Source of the DNA: Sphingobium sufflavum
GTDB taxonomy: Bacteria > Pseudomonadota > Alphaproteobacteria > Sphingomonadales > Sphingomonadaceae
Direction: 5' to 3'
Assembly: GCF_021403115.1 (NCBI RefSeq)
Contig: NZ_JAJSSH010000010.1
Coordinates: 1-64,000 of the forward strand
DNA: 64,000 nt
In this document: positions 27,031 through 38,182 of the stretch, piece after piece
Numbering within the stretch: position 1 is the stretch's first letter
Layout of the letters: each line of letters opens with the position of its first letter
Program-made: the position numbers and the translations under genes
The notes under the pieces: model-generated
What the model saw: only the letters and a program-made list of their open reading frames with translations
Told to the model about the DNA's origin: nothing
The model's database searches: none

Positions 27031-28485
27031 TCAGGCGGTTTCGAGCAGGTCCGCGACCACCCGGTCGAGCAGGCGCACGCCATAGCCGGTCGCGCCCTTG
27101 TCGTGCAGGGTGCCGGGCTTGTCCGCCCAGACCATGCCGGCAATGTCGAGATGCGCCCAGCTGACCCCTTCGAGAATATAGCGTTTCAGGAATTGCGCGG
27201 CGGTGATCGACCCGGCGTAGCGCGCGCCCATATTCTTCATGTCAGCGATGGGGCTGTCGATCATCTTGTCATAGACGTCGCCCATCGGGAAACGCCACAG
27301 CTTCTCGCCGGTCGCCTCGCCCGCGGCGGTCAGTTGACCGGCCAGCGTGTCGTCATTGGCGAAGAGGCCGCCATATTGGTCCGCCAGCGCCGCGATGATC
27401 GCGCCGGTCAGGGTGGCGAGGTCGATGACGGTCTTGGGTCCGAACGTCTTTTGCGTCCACCAGAGGGTGTCGGCAAGGACGAGGCGCCCCTCCGCATCGG
27501 TGTTGATGACCTCGACCGTCTGGCCGGACATGGTCGTCACCACGTCGCCGGGGCGCTGGGCGTTACCGTCGGGCATATTCTCGACCAGGCCGCAGACGCC
27601 GACGACATGCGCCTTTGCCTTACGCAGGGCCAGCGCCTTCATGACGCCCGCGACGGCGCCCGCGCCGCCCATGTCCCACTTCATGTCCTCCATGCCCGCG
27701 CCGGGTTTCAGCGAGATGCCGCCGGTGTCGAAGGTCACGCCCTTTCCGACGAAGGCCAGCGGTTGCGGCTGTGCGCCCGCGCTGCCGTCCCAACGCAGGG
27801 CCAACATGCGCGAGGGGCGGACCGAACCCTGCCCGACGCCGAGCAGCGCGCCCATGCCGAGGGCGGCCATGTCCTTCTCGTCCAGGATGCTGACTTCGAT
27901 GCCGAGGTCGGTGAGCGACTTGCAGCGTTCCACGAAGCTTTCGGGGTAGAGGATGTTGCCCGGCTCCGCGACCAGTTCGCGCGTGAAGCTGACGCCGGAG
28001 ACGATGGCGTCGGCATGGACGAAGGGGGCCGCGTCGGCGGATTCGGCGGTGACGATGGCGAGCGTCTCCACGCTGGGCTTCTGCGCCTCCGTCTGCTTGG
28101 TGCGATAGGTGTCGAATCGCCATGCGCGCAGACGTGCGCCCAGCGAGAGGGCGGCCAGCGCATCGGCGGACAGGGCGCCGCCGATGACGGCGACATGCTT
28201 GACCCCGGAGGTCAGCAGGCGTGCCGAGATGGTGCCGCCCGCCTTCTCCAGATCCGCCACCTTGCCCTCGCCCGTGCCCAGCAGGACGACGCGCAGCGTC
28301 CGCCCGCCCTCGCTGACGAACAGTTCGAACCAGCCGCCCGTGTCGCCGGTGAAGCGCGACGCCTTGGCCGCTTCCGCGATCAGGGTGGCGGATTCGAGGG
28401 GGAGGTCGACCGCTGCATCCCTGGCGATGGGATAGACCCGGCAATCGGTGTCGGCGGGGAGCGTGGCGGTCAGGGTGACGAGCAT
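27031..28485 (-). CDS. pepA: Leucyl aminopeptidase (M17)
   Basis: Cytosolic zinc/manganese aminopeptidase that finishes peptide degradation. The signature NTDAEGRLVLAD is present, as are metal-binding blocks VGKGVTFDTGGISLKP and KWDMGGAGAV. The length, 484 residues, is standard. Divergent from lptD across a 237-bp gap. Confidence 0.95.
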   Translation of the reverse strand: MLVTLTATLPADTDCRVYPIARDAAVDLPLESATLIAEAAKASRFTGDTGGWFELFVSEGGRTLRVVLLGTGEGKVADLEKAGGTISARLLTSGVKHVAVIGGALSADALAALSLGARLRAWRFDTYRTKQTEAQKPSVETLAIVTAESADAAPFVHADAIVSGVSFTRELVAEPGNILYPESFVERCKSLTDLGIEVSILDEKDMAALGMGALLGVGQGSVRPSRMLALRWDGSAGAQPQPLAFVGKGVTFDTGGISLKPGAGMEDMKWDMGGAGAVAGVMKALALRKAKAHVVGVCGLVENMPDGNAQRPGDVVTTMSGQTVEVINTDAEGRLVLADTLWWTQKTFGPKTVIDLATLTGAIIAALADQYGGLFANDDTLAGQLTAAGEATGEKLWRFPMGDVYDKMIDSPIADMKNMGARYAGSITAAQFLKRYILEGVSWAHLDIAGMVWADKPGTLHDKGATGYGVRLLDRVVADLLETA

Positions 28486-28722
28486 GATACGGCCTGTTCC
28501 TCAGTTTCGAATAGTTATGGCGTGTTCGGGAGATAGTGGGGAGCGCCCGCCAATGCCATCGCCAATTGCCCTTTTGTACCGATGCGAGGGCAATTGCGGG
28601 CCGGGCGGCGGGCGAGCGGCGCACGGATTCGTCGCAAGCGGGACGCATGGGCGTTGCAGCCCGGCGCAAGCAATGCGATAGGCGGCCTTTCCTATTCCCT
28701 GAAACGGCCACCGCGAACACGC
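28486..28722. other. Divergent intergenic region, pepA / lptD
   Basis: 237 bp that must hold the promoters of pepA and of the lptD operon. A frame in phase with lptD runs through most of it from 28582, but its translation lacks a signal peptide in the right place, so I start lptD at 28723. No hairpin or RNA gene noticed. Confidence 0.45.
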
Positions 28723-30981
28723 ATGGATTTCGTCAACAGTCGTGATTTGGGGCGAAAAGCGCCAGCGGCCAGCCTGGCCTTGCTGGCCGCGCTCGGTTGT
28801 GTCCCCGGCGCGCAGGCGCAAGACCTCAGTAAGCCGCATGAGGCGGAAGCCGTCGCGGCCAGCGCGGACGCGCCCAAGGCGGTGGGCGACGACCTCGGCT
28901 TCACCGCCGACGAACTGCTGTACGACAATGACCGGGACGTGGTGACGGCGACGGGCAATGTCCTCGTCTCCCGCGAGGGCAATGTGCTGCGCGCCGACAT
29001 GGTCACATGGGACCGGGCGTCGGGCAAGGTCGTGGCCAAGGGCGACGTCTCCATCACCAACCCCAATGGCGACATTGCCTATGGCGATGTAGTAGAGGTG
29101 ACCGACAGCCTGAAGGACGGCATCGTCAAGGGCCTGTTGCTCGTCACCCAGCAGGGCGACCGGATCGCGGCGGAGCAGGGGGAGCGGCGCGGGGCCATCT
29201 TCATCCTGAACCGGGCCGCCTATTCACCGTGCCGCGTGGTGGACGACAAGGGCTGCCCCAAGGAGCCGAGCTGGCAGATCAAGGCGGCGCGCGTCCTCTA
29301 TGACAGCGACAAGGAGATGGTGCGCTACACCGGTGCGCGGCTGGAGATGTTCGGCCTGCCGCTGGTGCCGCTGCCGGGTCTGGCGCATCCGGTCGGCAAC
29401 CGGTCCGGTTCCGGTTTCCTGGTGCCGGAGGTCGGCATCGTGCAGAACGGCCTGGAACTGGCCGTCCCCTATTATTTCAGCCTGGCGCCAAATCGCGACC
29501 TGACCGTCACGCCGCATGTCTATACCAAGGTGCTGCCCATGATTCAGGGCAAGTATCGCCAGTTCATGGACCGGGGCGCCTTTGCGATCACCGGCTACCT
29601 GACCCATGGCCGCCGGTCCGACCCGGCGACGGGGGCGACCACGTCCAAGCGGGACGTGCGCGGCTATATCGACGCCAGCGGCAAGTTCCAGCTCAGCCCC
29701 GAATGGTCGATTTCGGGATCGCTGCGGCGGGTGACGGACCGGACCTTCCTGAACCGCTACAACATCAATTATGACGACCGGCTGCGGTCGCACATCACGG
29801 CGGAGCGGATCGGCGACAAAAGCTATCTGTCCATCGCCGGCTGGGCGTTCCAGACGCTGCGCCCCGGCGATCCGCAGGGGCAGGTGCCCATCGCGCTGCC
29901 CGCCATCGACTATCGCCTGCGCCTGCGCGACCCGTGGATGGGCGGCACGCTCCAGTTGCAGGCGAACAGCCTGGCGATCACCCGCACGGCCGGGCAGGAC
30001 ACGCAGCGCGCCTTCGTCGGTGCGCAATGGTCGCTGCGGCGGCTGACCGGCTGGGGGCAGGAGGTCGCGCTGACTGGCTATGCGCGCGGCGACGTGTATC
30101 ACAGCAGCGACAACAGCCTGACCAACACGGTCATCTATCGCGGCACGCCCGGATGGCAGACGCGCGGCATCGCGGCGCTGGCCGCCGATGTGCGCTGGCC
30201 CTTCGTCGGGCAGATGATGGGCGGCACGCAGCATATCGTGCCCCGTGTCCAGCTCGTCGCCGCACCGGCCCTGTCCAACCTCGACGTGCCGAACGAGGAT
30301 GCCCGCGCCGTCGATCTGGACGACAGCAACCTGTTCGCGCTGAACCGCTTCCCCGGCTATGACCGGTTCGAGGACAGCAGCCGCATCACCTATGGCGTCG
30401 ATTATCGCTATGACCGGCCCTATTTCTCCATCGAGGCGACGGTCGGGCAAAGCTATCGCCTGAACAACCGCGCCAGCATCCTGCCCAACGGCACCGGGCT
30501 GTCGGAACGTTTCTCCGACTTTGTGGGGCGCACGGATATTCGCTATCGCGATTTCCTGACGCTGACCCACCGGTTCCGCCTCGACAAGGACAATCTGGCG
30601 GTGCGCCGGAACGAGGTGGACGCGACCATCGGATCGCGCACCAACTATGCGCGGATCAGCTATCTGCGGCTCAACCGCAATGTGACGACGGGGATCGAGG
30701 ATCTGCGCGATGTCGAGGAGGTCCGTCTGGGCGGGCGGCTGGCCATCGCGCGCTACTGGTCCGTGTTTGGATCGACCAGCATCGACCTGACCGGGGTGGA
30801 CGACGACGCGCAGACCGCGCTGGACGGCTATACGCCGCTGCGCCACCATGTCGGCGTCGCCTATGAGGATGACTGTATCAACGTCGAATTCACCTGGCGG
30901 CGCGAGTATCAGAGCTTTGGCGACGCGCAACGTGGCAATTCGTTTCTCGTGCGGCTGGCGTTTCGCAATCTAGGCATATAA
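28723..30981 (+). CDS. lptD: LPS-assembly outer-membrane protein LptD
   Basis: Beta-barrel with the LptE plug that delivers LPS or an equivalent glycolipid to the outer leaflet. ATG 28723 starts a signal peptide (PAASLALLAALGCVPGAQA, cleavage near residue 32). The OstA-like N-terminal domain follows (FTADELLYDNDRDVVTATGNV...), then a long barrel rich in aromatic-ended strands to the end. The length is 752 residues. Many sphingomonads have glycosphingolipids in place of LPS, so the cargo in this organism is uncertain. First gene of lptD-surA-pdxA-rsmA. Confidence 0.93.
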   Translation: MDFVNSRDLGRKAPAASLALLAALGCVPGAQAQDLSKPHEAEAVAASADAPKAVGDDLGFTADELLYDNDRDVVTATGNVLVSREGNVLRADMVTWDRASGKVVAKGDVSITNPNGDIAYGDVVEVTDSLKDGIVKGLLLVTQQGDRIAAEQGERRGAIFILNRAAYSPCRVVDDKGCPKEPSWQIKAARVLYDSDKEMVRYTGARLEMFGLPLVPLPGLAHPVGNRSGSGFLVPEVGIVQNGLELAVPYYFSLAPNRDLTVTPHVYTKVLPMIQGKYRQFMDRGAFAITGYLTHGRRSDPATGATTSKRDVRGYIDASGKFQLSPEWSISGSLRRVTDRTFLNRYNINYDDRLRSHITAERIGDKSYLSIAGWAFQTLRPGDPQGQVPIALPAIDYRLRLRDPWMGGTLQLQANSLAITRTAGQDTQRAFVGAQWSLRRLTGWGQEVALTGYARGDVYHSSDNSLTNTVIYRGTPGWQTRGIAALAADVRWPFVGQMMGGTQHIVPRVQLVAAPALSNLDVPNEDARAVDLDDSNLFALNRFPGYDRFEDSSRITYGVDYRYDRPYFSIEATVGQSYRLNNRASILPNGTGLSERFSDFVGRTDIRYRDFLTLTHRFRLDKDNLAVRRNEVDATIGSRTNYARISYLRLNRNVTTGIEDLRDVEEVRLGGRLAIARYWSVFGSTSIDLTGVDDDAQTALDGYTPLRHHVGVAYEDDCINVEFTWRREYQSFGDAQRGNSFLVRLAFRNLGI

Positions 30982-31071
30982 GAGAGCTGTTCCCTGGGGA
31001 GGGCGCTCAGCTTTCGTTCAGCCGCGAGGCGGCAGGCTTGTCGCTGTATATTTGGAATTGGCTTTCCTGAC

Positions 31072-32439
31072 ATGGAGAGAGAGTTGAAGGCAGTTTTGTC
31101 ACGCGCGGTGCGACGGGCGCTTCTTGGGATTTCACTGGCGGCGATGGTGTCGAACGGCGTGGCCGTTCAGGCGCAGTCGGTGCCGGACGAGGTGGGCAGC
31201 AACCAGCTGGACATCCCCAAGGACGTGATGCTGTTCGGCAAGAACGACCCCACCGTGCGTAAGCCCACGGCCATCATCAACGGCACGGTCATCACCGGCA
31301 CGGACGTCGACCAGCGACTGGCGCTCGTCGTGCTGGCCAACGGCGGCAAGGTGACCGACGAGGAGCGTGACCGGCTGCGCCTCCAGGTCCTGCGTAACAT
31401 CATCGACGAGACGCTCCAGATCCAGGAAGCGGCGGCGAATGACATCACCATCTCGCAGGGCGAGATCGAACAGAGCTTTGCGCGGGTCGCGGGCAATTTC
31501 AAATCCACGCCGGAAGGCTTCGTCGGCTATCTGAAGAGCAACGGCTCCTCCGCCGCGTCGATCAAGCGGCAAATCGAGGGCGAACTGGCCTGGCAGCGCC
31601 TGTTGCGGCGCAAGGTGCAGCCGTTCGTCAATGTGTCGCAGGACGAGGTCAACGGCCTGATCGACCGGATGAAGCAGGCGAAGGGCAGCGAGGAGTTTCG
31701 CGTCGGCGAAATCTACCTGTCCTCCACGCCCGAAAATGGGCAGCGGATTCACGATAACGCCGAAAAGATCATCGAGCAGATCAAGCAGGGCGGATCGTTC
31801 CAGGCCTATGCCCGCCAATATTCTGAAGCGTCCACGGCGGCGGTCGGCGGCGACCTGGGCTGGGTGCGCCCCGCGCAGTTGCCGGACGAGCTGACCGCGA
31901 CGGTGCAGCAGATGCAGCCCGGCCAGATCGGCGGGCCGGTGGCGCTGCCCGGCGGCTTTTCCATCGTCTATCTCATCGACAAGCGGCGCGTGCTGGCCGC
32001 CGATCCGCGCGATGCGACATTGAGCCTCAAGCAGATCGGCATCAATTTTACGCCCGGCACATCCGCCGCGCAGGCCAAGGCGACGGCGGACAGGTTCGCG
32101 TCGCAGGTCAAGGCGATCCAGGGTTGCGGCACGGCCAACGCCGTCGCGCAGAAGCTGGGCGCCGAAGTGGTGGACAATGACGGGGTGAAGATCCGCGACC
32201 TGCCGCCGCAGCTCCAGCAGATCATGGCGGGCCTTCAGGTCGGTCAGGCGACGCCACCGTTCGGCGCGGTGTCCGACGGCGTGCGCGTGCTGGTGGTGTG
32301 CGGCCGCGACGATCCGGTCGAGGGCGCGATGCCGACCTTCGACCAGGTGCAGGGCCAGATTGAGGAGGAGCGGGTGAACAAGCGCGCCCGCATCTACCTG
32401 CGCGATCTTCGCCGCGACGCGATCATCGAATATAACTGA
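31072..32439 (+). CDS. surA: Periplasmic chaperone / peptidyl-prolyl isomerase SurA
   Basis: Escorts outer-membrane proteins such as LptD through the periplasm. A signal peptide runs to about residue 35 (LLGISLAAMVSNGVAVQAQ). The SurA N-terminal domain covers about 60-200. One clear parvulin domain follows (FRVGEIYLS...GGDLGWVRPAQLP...GGFSIVYLIDKR), and the second parvulin region is more degenerate. The length, 455 residues, is near E. coli SurA. Operon position behind lptD supports the role. Confidence 0.92.
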   Translation: MERELKAVLSRAVRRALLGISLAAMVSNGVAVQAQSVPDEVGSNQLDIPKDVMLFGKNDPTVRKPTAIINGTVITGTDVDQRLALVVLANGGKVTDEERDRLRLQVLRNIIDETLQIQEAAANDITISQGEIEQSFARVAGNFKSTPEGFVGYLKSNGSSAASIKRQIEGELAWQRLLRRKVQPFVNVSQDEVNGLIDRMKQAKGSEEFRVGEIYLSSTPENGQRIHDNAEKIIEQIKQGGSFQAYARQYSEASTAAVGGDLGWVRPAQLPDELTATVQQMQPGQIGGPVALPGGFSIVYLIDKRRVLAADPRDATLSLKQIGINFTPGTSAAQAKATADRFASQVKAIQGCGTANAVAQKLGAEVVDNDGVKIRDLPPQLQQIMAGLQVGQATPPFGAVSDGVRVLVVCGRDDPVEGAMPTFDQVQGQIEEERVNKRARIYLRDLRRDAIIEYN

Positions 32440-32442
32440 TTG

Positions 32443-33471
32443 ATGGGGCAGGCTTCGGCAGAGACGGGGACACTCCCACCGCTCGCGGTGACATTGGGCG
32501 ATCCCAGCGGTATCGGGCCGGAAATCATCGCCAAGGCATGGCAGCAGCGCGAGACGGCGGGGCTGCTCCCCTTCTTCGCGGTGGGCGACATGCGGTCGAT
32601 CACGCAGGTGTCGGACGTGCCGGTCGAGCGTATCCTCGACCCGGCGGACTGCATCAAGGTCTTCGACCGGGCGCTGCCCTGCTTCCATGTGGAGGAAGGC
32701 GACACCGCCGCACCGGCCCAGCCGACGCTGGACGGCGCGCGCTGCGCCTTTCACTCGCTGGAGATCGCGACCGGGCTGGTCAAGGCGGAGGGGGCGTCCG
32801 GCCTCGTCACCGGGCCAGTGTCCAAGGCGCGGCTGGCGGAGGTGGGCTTCACCTTTCCGGGCCAGACCGAATTTGTCGCCGAACGCTGCGGCGTGGCGCG
32901 CAGCAATGTGGTGATGATGCTGGCCGGGCCGTCGCTGCGCGTGGTGCCGATCACCATCCATATCGCGCTGCGCGACGTGCCGCAGGCGCTGACCACCGAC
33001 CTGATCCGCAGCCGGGCGCTGGTGACGGCGCGCGGGCTGCACCGCAATTTCGGTATTGCGCGGCCCCGGCTGGCGGTCGCGGCGCTGAACCCACATGCCG
33101 GGGAAAATGGCCATATGGGCGATGAGGAGGAGCGGATCATCGCTCCCGCCATCGCCGCGCTGATTGAGGATGGGCTGGACGTGACCGGACCCCATCCCGC
33201 CGATGCGCTGTTCACGCCGCGCGCGCGCACCCGCTATGACGCGGCGCTGTGCATGTATCATGATCAGGCGCTGGTGCCGCTGAAGGCGCTGGATTTCGAC
33301 GAGGGTGTCAATATCACGCTGGGCCTGCCCATCGTCCGCACGTCGCCCGACCATGGCACCGCGTTCGACATCGCCGGGCAGGACAAGGCCGATCCGCGCG
33401 CGATGATCGCCGCGATCCGCATGGCGCGGGAGGCCGATCTGCGCCGCCGGGCGACCAGCGCGGGAGTTTGA
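32443..33471 (+). CDS. pdxA: 4-hydroxythreonine-4-phosphate dehydrogenase
   Basis: NAD-dependent step in DXP-dependent pyridoxal phosphate synthesis. Conserved blocks are [46 protein letters not shown] and [12 protein letters not shown], which include the metal-binding histidines. The start ATG at 32443 lies 3 bp after the surA stop (a TTG at 32440 would add one residue). 342 residues. Confidence 0.96.
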   Translation: MGQASAETGTLPPLAVTLGDPSGIGPEIIAKAWQQRETAGLLPFFAVGDMRSITQVSDVPVERILDPADCIKVFDRALPCFHVEEGDTAAPAQPTLDGARCAFHSLEIATGLVKAEGASGLVTGPVSKARLAEVGFTFPGQTEFVAERCGVARSNVVMMLAGPSLRVVPITIHIALRDVPQALTTDLIRSRALVTARGLHRNFGIARPRLAVAALNPHAGENGHMGDEEERIIAPAIAALIEDGLDVTGPHPADALFTPRARTRYDAALCMYHDQALVPLKALDFDEGVNITLGLPIVRTSPDHGTAFDIAGQDKADPRAMIAAIRMAREADLRRRATSAGV

Positions 33472-33475
33472 CAGC

Positions 33476-34312
33476 ATGACATTACCGCCGCTGCGCGAGG
33501 TGATCGCCGCCCATGGCCTGCGCGCCAGCAAGGCGCTGGGCCAGAATTTCCTGCTCGACGGACAGTTGCTGGCGCGCATCGCCGCCGTGCCGGGCACGCT
33601 GGCGGGTGAGCGCGTTTTCGAGGTGGGACCGGGGCCGGGCGGCCTGACCCGCGCGCTTCTCCACGCCGGGGCGGATGTCGTGGCGGTGGAGCGGGACGAA
33701 CGCTGCCTGCCCGCGCTGGCCGAACTGGCCGACGCCTTTCCGGGCAAGCTGCGCGTGATCGACGGGGACGCCATGGCGGTCGACGCGCAGGCGGAAGCGG
33801 GGGAGGGCGCGCATATCGTTGCCAACCTGCCCTATAATGTCGGCACGGCCCTGTTGATCGGATGGCTGGAGGCGGATCGCTGGACGCCTTGGTGGCGATC
33901 GGCGACGCTGATGTTCCAGCAGGAAGTGGCGGAGCGGATCGTGGCGGGACCGGGATCGGGCGCCTATGGCCGCCTGTCGGTGCTGGCCCAGTGGCGATCC
34001 TCCGCGCGGCTGGCGATGAAGGTGCATCGATCGGCGTTCACCCCGCCGCCCAAGGTGATGTCCGCCGTGGTGCATATCGTGCCGCAGGCTGCACCGGAGG
34101 GTGTGGATGCGCCCCTGCTGTCGCGGATCACGGCGGCGGCGTTCGGGCAGCGGCGCAAGATGCTGCGCCAGAGCCTGCGCGGTGTGCCGGGGGCGCTCGA
34201 CGCGCTGGCCGAATGTGGCATCGACGGGGAGCGGCGCGCGGAGACGGTGTCGGTCGAGGATTATGTGCGGATCGCGCGGACGCTGGGGCGGATGCTGCGC
34301 GACGCGGGATAG
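33476..34312 (+). CDS. rsmA: 16S rRNA (adenine1518-N6/adenine1519-N6)-dimethyltransferase
   Basis: Dimethylates two adjacent adenines near the 3' end of 16S rRNA during 30S assembly. SAM-dependent fold with [25 protein letters not shown] and the catalytic NLPYNV motif. 278 residues, 4 bp after pdxA. Last gene of the operon. Confidence 0.96.
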   Translation: MTLPPLREVIAAHGLRASKALGQNFLLDGQLLARIAAVPGTLAGERVFEVGPGPGGLTRALLHAGADVVAVERDERCLPALAELADAFPGKLRVIDGDAMAVDAQAEAGEGAHIVANLPYNVGTALLIGWLEADRWTPWWRSATLMFQQEVAERIVAGPGSGAYGRLSVLAQWRSSARLAMKVHRSAFTPPPKVMSAVVHIVPQAAPEGVDAPLLSRITAAAFGQRRKMLRQSLRGVPGALDALAECGIDGERRAETVSVEDYVRIARTLGRMLRDAG

Positions 34313-34627
34313 GGGGTGGTGCTCCACTCAGTTCAACCATTGCGATGGTGGTGAGGAACAGGTCTGTCACCCTATAAGGCAGGGATTGCCGATCCCCCTA
34401 TACAAGGGAAGGCCTCATCTGCGCTTCGCGGCGAGAGACTCAGGCGGGCGGGCGCATGGATGCGGTATCCGCCAAGGCACTGGCAGTCGAGGCACGGACG
34501 GCCTTCTGTCCGCTAGCTATCCAGCGATCGTCACTCGGTGCCAAACGCAAAAAAACGCAGCCGGGACGATGAGCCGGCTGCGCTGATCTGTATCCTGCAA
34601 TCACCAGCCCATCATCGTATGCGCGGG
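34313..34627. other. Convergent intergenic region, rsmA / DUF4170 gene
   Basis: 315 bp between convergent genes. It contains the terminator of the minus-strand DUF4170 gene at 34549-34582. Nothing comparable is visible for rsmA; the short hairpin ACCAT-TGCG-ATGGT near 34340 has no T run. No convincing frame. Confidence 0.5.
34549..34582 (-). terminator. Rho-independent terminator after the DUF4170 gene
   Basis: On the minus strand a perfect 9-bp stem (CGCAGCCGG/CCGGCTGCG), a 9-base loop and seven T. It ends the 36070-34628 operon. Confidence 0.88.
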
Positions 34628-34861
34628 TTATGCCTGCGATGCCGTCGGTTCCGCATCCGGGTCGAGCAGGCGATGCAGATGGACGATGACATATTTCATC
34701 TGGGCGTCGTCGACGGTGCGTTGCGCCGCGCCGCGCCATGCCTTTTCAGCGGAGTTGAAGTCCGGGAAGACGCCGACATATTCGATGGTCTTCAGATCCT
34801 CGAACTCCAGTGTCCGAGGGTCTTTGACCCGGCCACCCATGACGAGATGCAATTTGCTCAC
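34628..34861 (-). CDS. DUF4170 small protein
   Basis: A 77-residue protein of the DUF4170 family, found mainly in alphaproteobacteria and without known function. Conserved features are LHLVMGGRV at the start, VGVFPDFNSAEKAWRGAAQRTVDDA in the middle and YVIVHLHRLLDP near the end. The start is GTG 34861, with GGGGAT upstream. It follows the small membrane-protein genes by 44 bp and may be the last gene of their operon. Confidence 0.8.
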   Translation of the reverse strand: MSKLHLVMGGRVKDPRTLEFEDLKTIEYVGVFPDFNSAEKAWRGAAQRTVDDAQMKYVIVHLHRLLDPDAEPTASQA

Positions 34862-34905
34862 TTGTGATCCCCATCTGCTCTTGACCCGCCATCATGCGGG
34901 TGTCG

Positions 34906-35349
34906 TCAGTCCTCTCCCGCCTTGACCGTGCGGCTGACCGTGTTCGCCACCTTCTCCCCCGCCTTGTGCGCCGTTTCGCTGGCCCGTTCAAGGGCGCGCT
35001 TGGCGCCGGCCTTGACCGTTTCGGCGTCGGGGACATGATCCGCGAGGCGGTGTGCCCCCGCCTTGACGCTGACGGTCGCGGCCGTCAGACCGGACAGGAC
35101 GGTACGAGCGGTCTCGGCCGCGGCAACCGCTTTAGCAGCCTGTTTCGCCGTGCGGACAAGGGCGGACCCGGCGGCCGCGCCTACGCGCCAGCGGGGCAGG
35201 GCGAGACCGATGACCGCGCCGACCGCGATGGCCGCGCCCGCCGCGGCAAAGGGATGCTCGCTGACGAACGCGCCGATCCGCGCCGTGCCGCTTTCCTCCG
35301 CGGCTTCGGCATCGGCGGCGAGGACTTTTTCGATGGAGGTGTCGGTCAT
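34906..35349 (-). CDS. Ala/Lys-rich membrane-associated protein (YqjD/ElaB-like)
   Basis: A 147-residue protein with an acidic amphipathic start, one hydrophobic segment (about 30-50, PFAAAGAAIAVGAVIGLALP) and a long Ala/Lys-rich helical remainder. In E. coli, YqjD and ElaB anchor to the inner membrane and bind ribosomes in stationary phase. The resemblance here is in layout only. Its ATG overlaps the DUF3618 gene stop as ATGA. Confidence 0.6.
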   Translation of the reverse strand: MTDTSIEKVLAADAEAAEESGTARIGAFVSEHPFAAAGAAIAVGAVIGLALPRWRVGAAAGSALVRTAKQAAKAVAAAETARTVLSGLTAATVSVKAGAHRLADHVPDAETVKAGAKRALERASETAHKAGEKVANTVSRTVKAGED

Positions 35350-35678
35350 GTCTGTTTCCTTCGTACGAAGCGGTTTCGCAGCGCGCGGGCCGCGTCGATG
35401 GTCGCGCGCGTCAGGGTGATGGCGGGACGGCGCAACAGCCAGGCCAGAAGCGCGGCAAGTCCGGCCACGGCGGACCATGTCGCCAGCGGGTGCCGGGTCG
35501 CGGACCGTCGCAGAGCCTTCTTGGCCTCGCCAATCTGCTGGTTGGCGGCCAGCGCGGCCTCCGCCTTCAGCCGGTCCGGCGAGAGCCAGCCGAGGGCGTC
35601 GTCGAGCGCGGCGTGCAATTCGGTCCGGGCGGTCGTGGCGCGCAGCCGTGCCGCATCCAGCGTGGGAACATCGCTCAT
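35346..35678 (-). CDS. DUF3618 protein
   Basis: 110 residues. The N-terminal part (RLRATTARTELHAALDDALGWLSPDRL) is the DUF3618 pattern. A single membrane segment (about 67-84, WSAVAGLAALLAWLL) and a basic tail follow. Function unknown. Coupled by 4-bp overlaps to the genes on both sides, as in many alphaproteobacteria where DUF3618 follows a YqjE-like gene. Confidence 0.75.
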   Translation of the reverse strand: MSDVPTLDAARLRATTARTELHAALDDALGWLSPDRLKAEAALAANQQIGEAKKALRRSATRHPLATWSAVAGLAALLAWLLRRPAITLTRATIDAARALRNRFVRRKQT

Positions 35679-36070
35679 CGCACGATCCCCTTCACGCGGG
35701 CGACCTGCGCCCGGATACCCAGCCCGCACAGCAGGATAGCGAGCAGGGCGACGCCCGTCACCGCGAGTAAGGCCCAGCCCAGACCCCAGAGCTGCGATAG
35801 CGCCAGCAGCGCACCGATCATCAGGGTAACGATCATGGCAAAGGCCGTGATGACAGCGATCACCGCCAGCACGGCGATCCATTTGGTGGCCGTGCCCAGC
35901 AACGCGGCGCGCAGGCGGACGAGGGACAGTTCGGCGTCCACGCTTTCGCGCGCGGCATGGCTCAGCCGCTGGACGGTCTCGCCCAGCGACGGGCCGTCGT
36001 CCCGCACCCTTTCCTGTTCCACCTCACCCATGGTCGATCGGTCGCCCCGGTCCAAATCATCGTCTGCCAA
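35675..36070 (-). CDS. YqjE-like / holin superfamily III membrane protein
   Basis: 131 residues with a charged cytoplasmic start, an amphipathic helix and two membrane segments (about 60-90 and 95-118) of the phage-holin-3_6/YqjE family. Despite the family name these are chromosomal proteins of unclear function, and no phage lysis genes are nearby. First of three overlapping genes. Confidence 0.75.
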   Translation of the reverse strand: MADDDLDRGDRSTMGEVEQERVRDDGPSLGETVQRLSHAARESVDAELSLVRLRAALLGTATKWIAVLAVIAVITAFAMIVTLMIGALLALSQLWGLGWALLAVTGVALLAILLCGLGIRAQVARVKGIVR

Positions 36071-36111
36071 ATGGGTCGCCCTCCGGCGGCCGGATGCTTG
36101 CCGAACGCAGA

Positions 36112-36642
36112 TCAGCTCTCCTTCGAACCCCCGCGCGCAAGGCGCATCAGCACGAAGCCCACCAGTGCAGCCGCGCCAATGGCGACAGCCGGGCTTTTCC
36201 GCACGAAGTCGCGTGCGTCGCTGACGAGCTGGTCGATGTCCTTCTCATCGAGCGACTGGGCCGCGCCCGCAACGCTCTCCGCCGCCTGACGCGCGTAATC
36301 GCCATATTGCGGGCCAAGCTTGCCATCGACCGTTTCGGCGGTGTCGGCGATCAGCTTGGAGAGGCTGTGCAGCGCGGTGCCGGTGCGATCCTTGACGGAG
36401 GTGGCGGCGGCGCGGGCGCTTTCCACGGCCTGTCCGGCGGCGACGCCCGCCTGCTCCCGCCAGGCTTCGCCGGTTTCCTTCGCATGGGATGCGGCGGCGG
36501 CGGCGGTTTCCTTTGCGGCGCCGGCGGCGGCCTTGAGCGAAGAGACCGTATCCTTGGCGCCCTGCTTCACGGAAGGTGACTTCAGGCCTTCGAGATCGGC
36601 GGTTTCGAGAGGTACGGTGAGATCACCAGTTTCGTTGGACAT
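36112..36642 (-). CDS. Ala-rich helical protein with C-terminal membrane anchor
   Basis: 176 residues, almost wholly predicted helix, with many Ala, Lys and Glu at heptad-like spacing and a C-terminal hydrophobic stretch (SPAVAIGAAALVGFVLM). This layout resembles DUF883/YqjD-type membrane-anchored ribosome-associated proteins and also LEA-like stress proteins. ATG 36642 begins MSNETGDLTV; the open frame upstream is antisense to eno and is not coding. It lies 41 bp before the YqjE-like gene. Confidence 0.65.
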   Translation of the reverse strand: MSNETGDLTVPLETADLEGLKSPSVKQGAKDTVSSLKAAAGAAKETAAAAASHAKETGEAWREQAGVAAGQAVESARAAATSVKDRTGTALHSLSKLIADTAETVDGKLGPQYGDYARQAAESVAGAAQSLDEKDIDQLVSDARDFVRKSPAVAIGAAALVGFVLMRLARGGSKES

Positions 36643-36816
36643 GACGGAAATTCCCTGATTGATCGCCCGAATGCACGCTTTTTGAAGCCCGCTACGGTGC
36701 TGCAACGATATAGAAATGCACGAGCGATTCAACAGTTCCCCCCGCTTTTCGTTGATCTCCCCGGCTGCGCTGGCTAAGCGGCTCGCAACCCAGCATCGCA
36801 AGTGCGAAAAGGATAG

Positions 36817-38094
<1,278 letters not shown>

Positions 38095-38182
38095 TCGACC
38101 GGCGGTCCTGACTCTGTTGGTGCGCGGCGGGATGCATCTCGTCGCGCATTAACCAAAAAGGCCTTGCGCCGCGCTCAACTTC

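Noticed and set aside
27103..28536. 477-residue plus-strand frame opposite pepA
   Set aside because: Shadow of leucyl aminopeptidase.
29224..30930. 568-residue minus-strand frame opposite lptD
   Set aside because: Shadow of lptD; no recognisable domain.
31132..33825. 897-residue minus-strand frame opposite surA, pdxA and rsmA
   Set aside because: Runs antisense through three confirmed genes, so it cannot be a single real gene.
34321..34440. Rho-independent terminator for rsmA
   Set aside because: Only a 5-bp stem without a T run is visible.
35675..36070. Prophage lysis gene (holin)
   Set aside because: The family name includes phage holins, but no endolysin or phage structural gene is near, and YqjE-like chromosomal proteins fit better.
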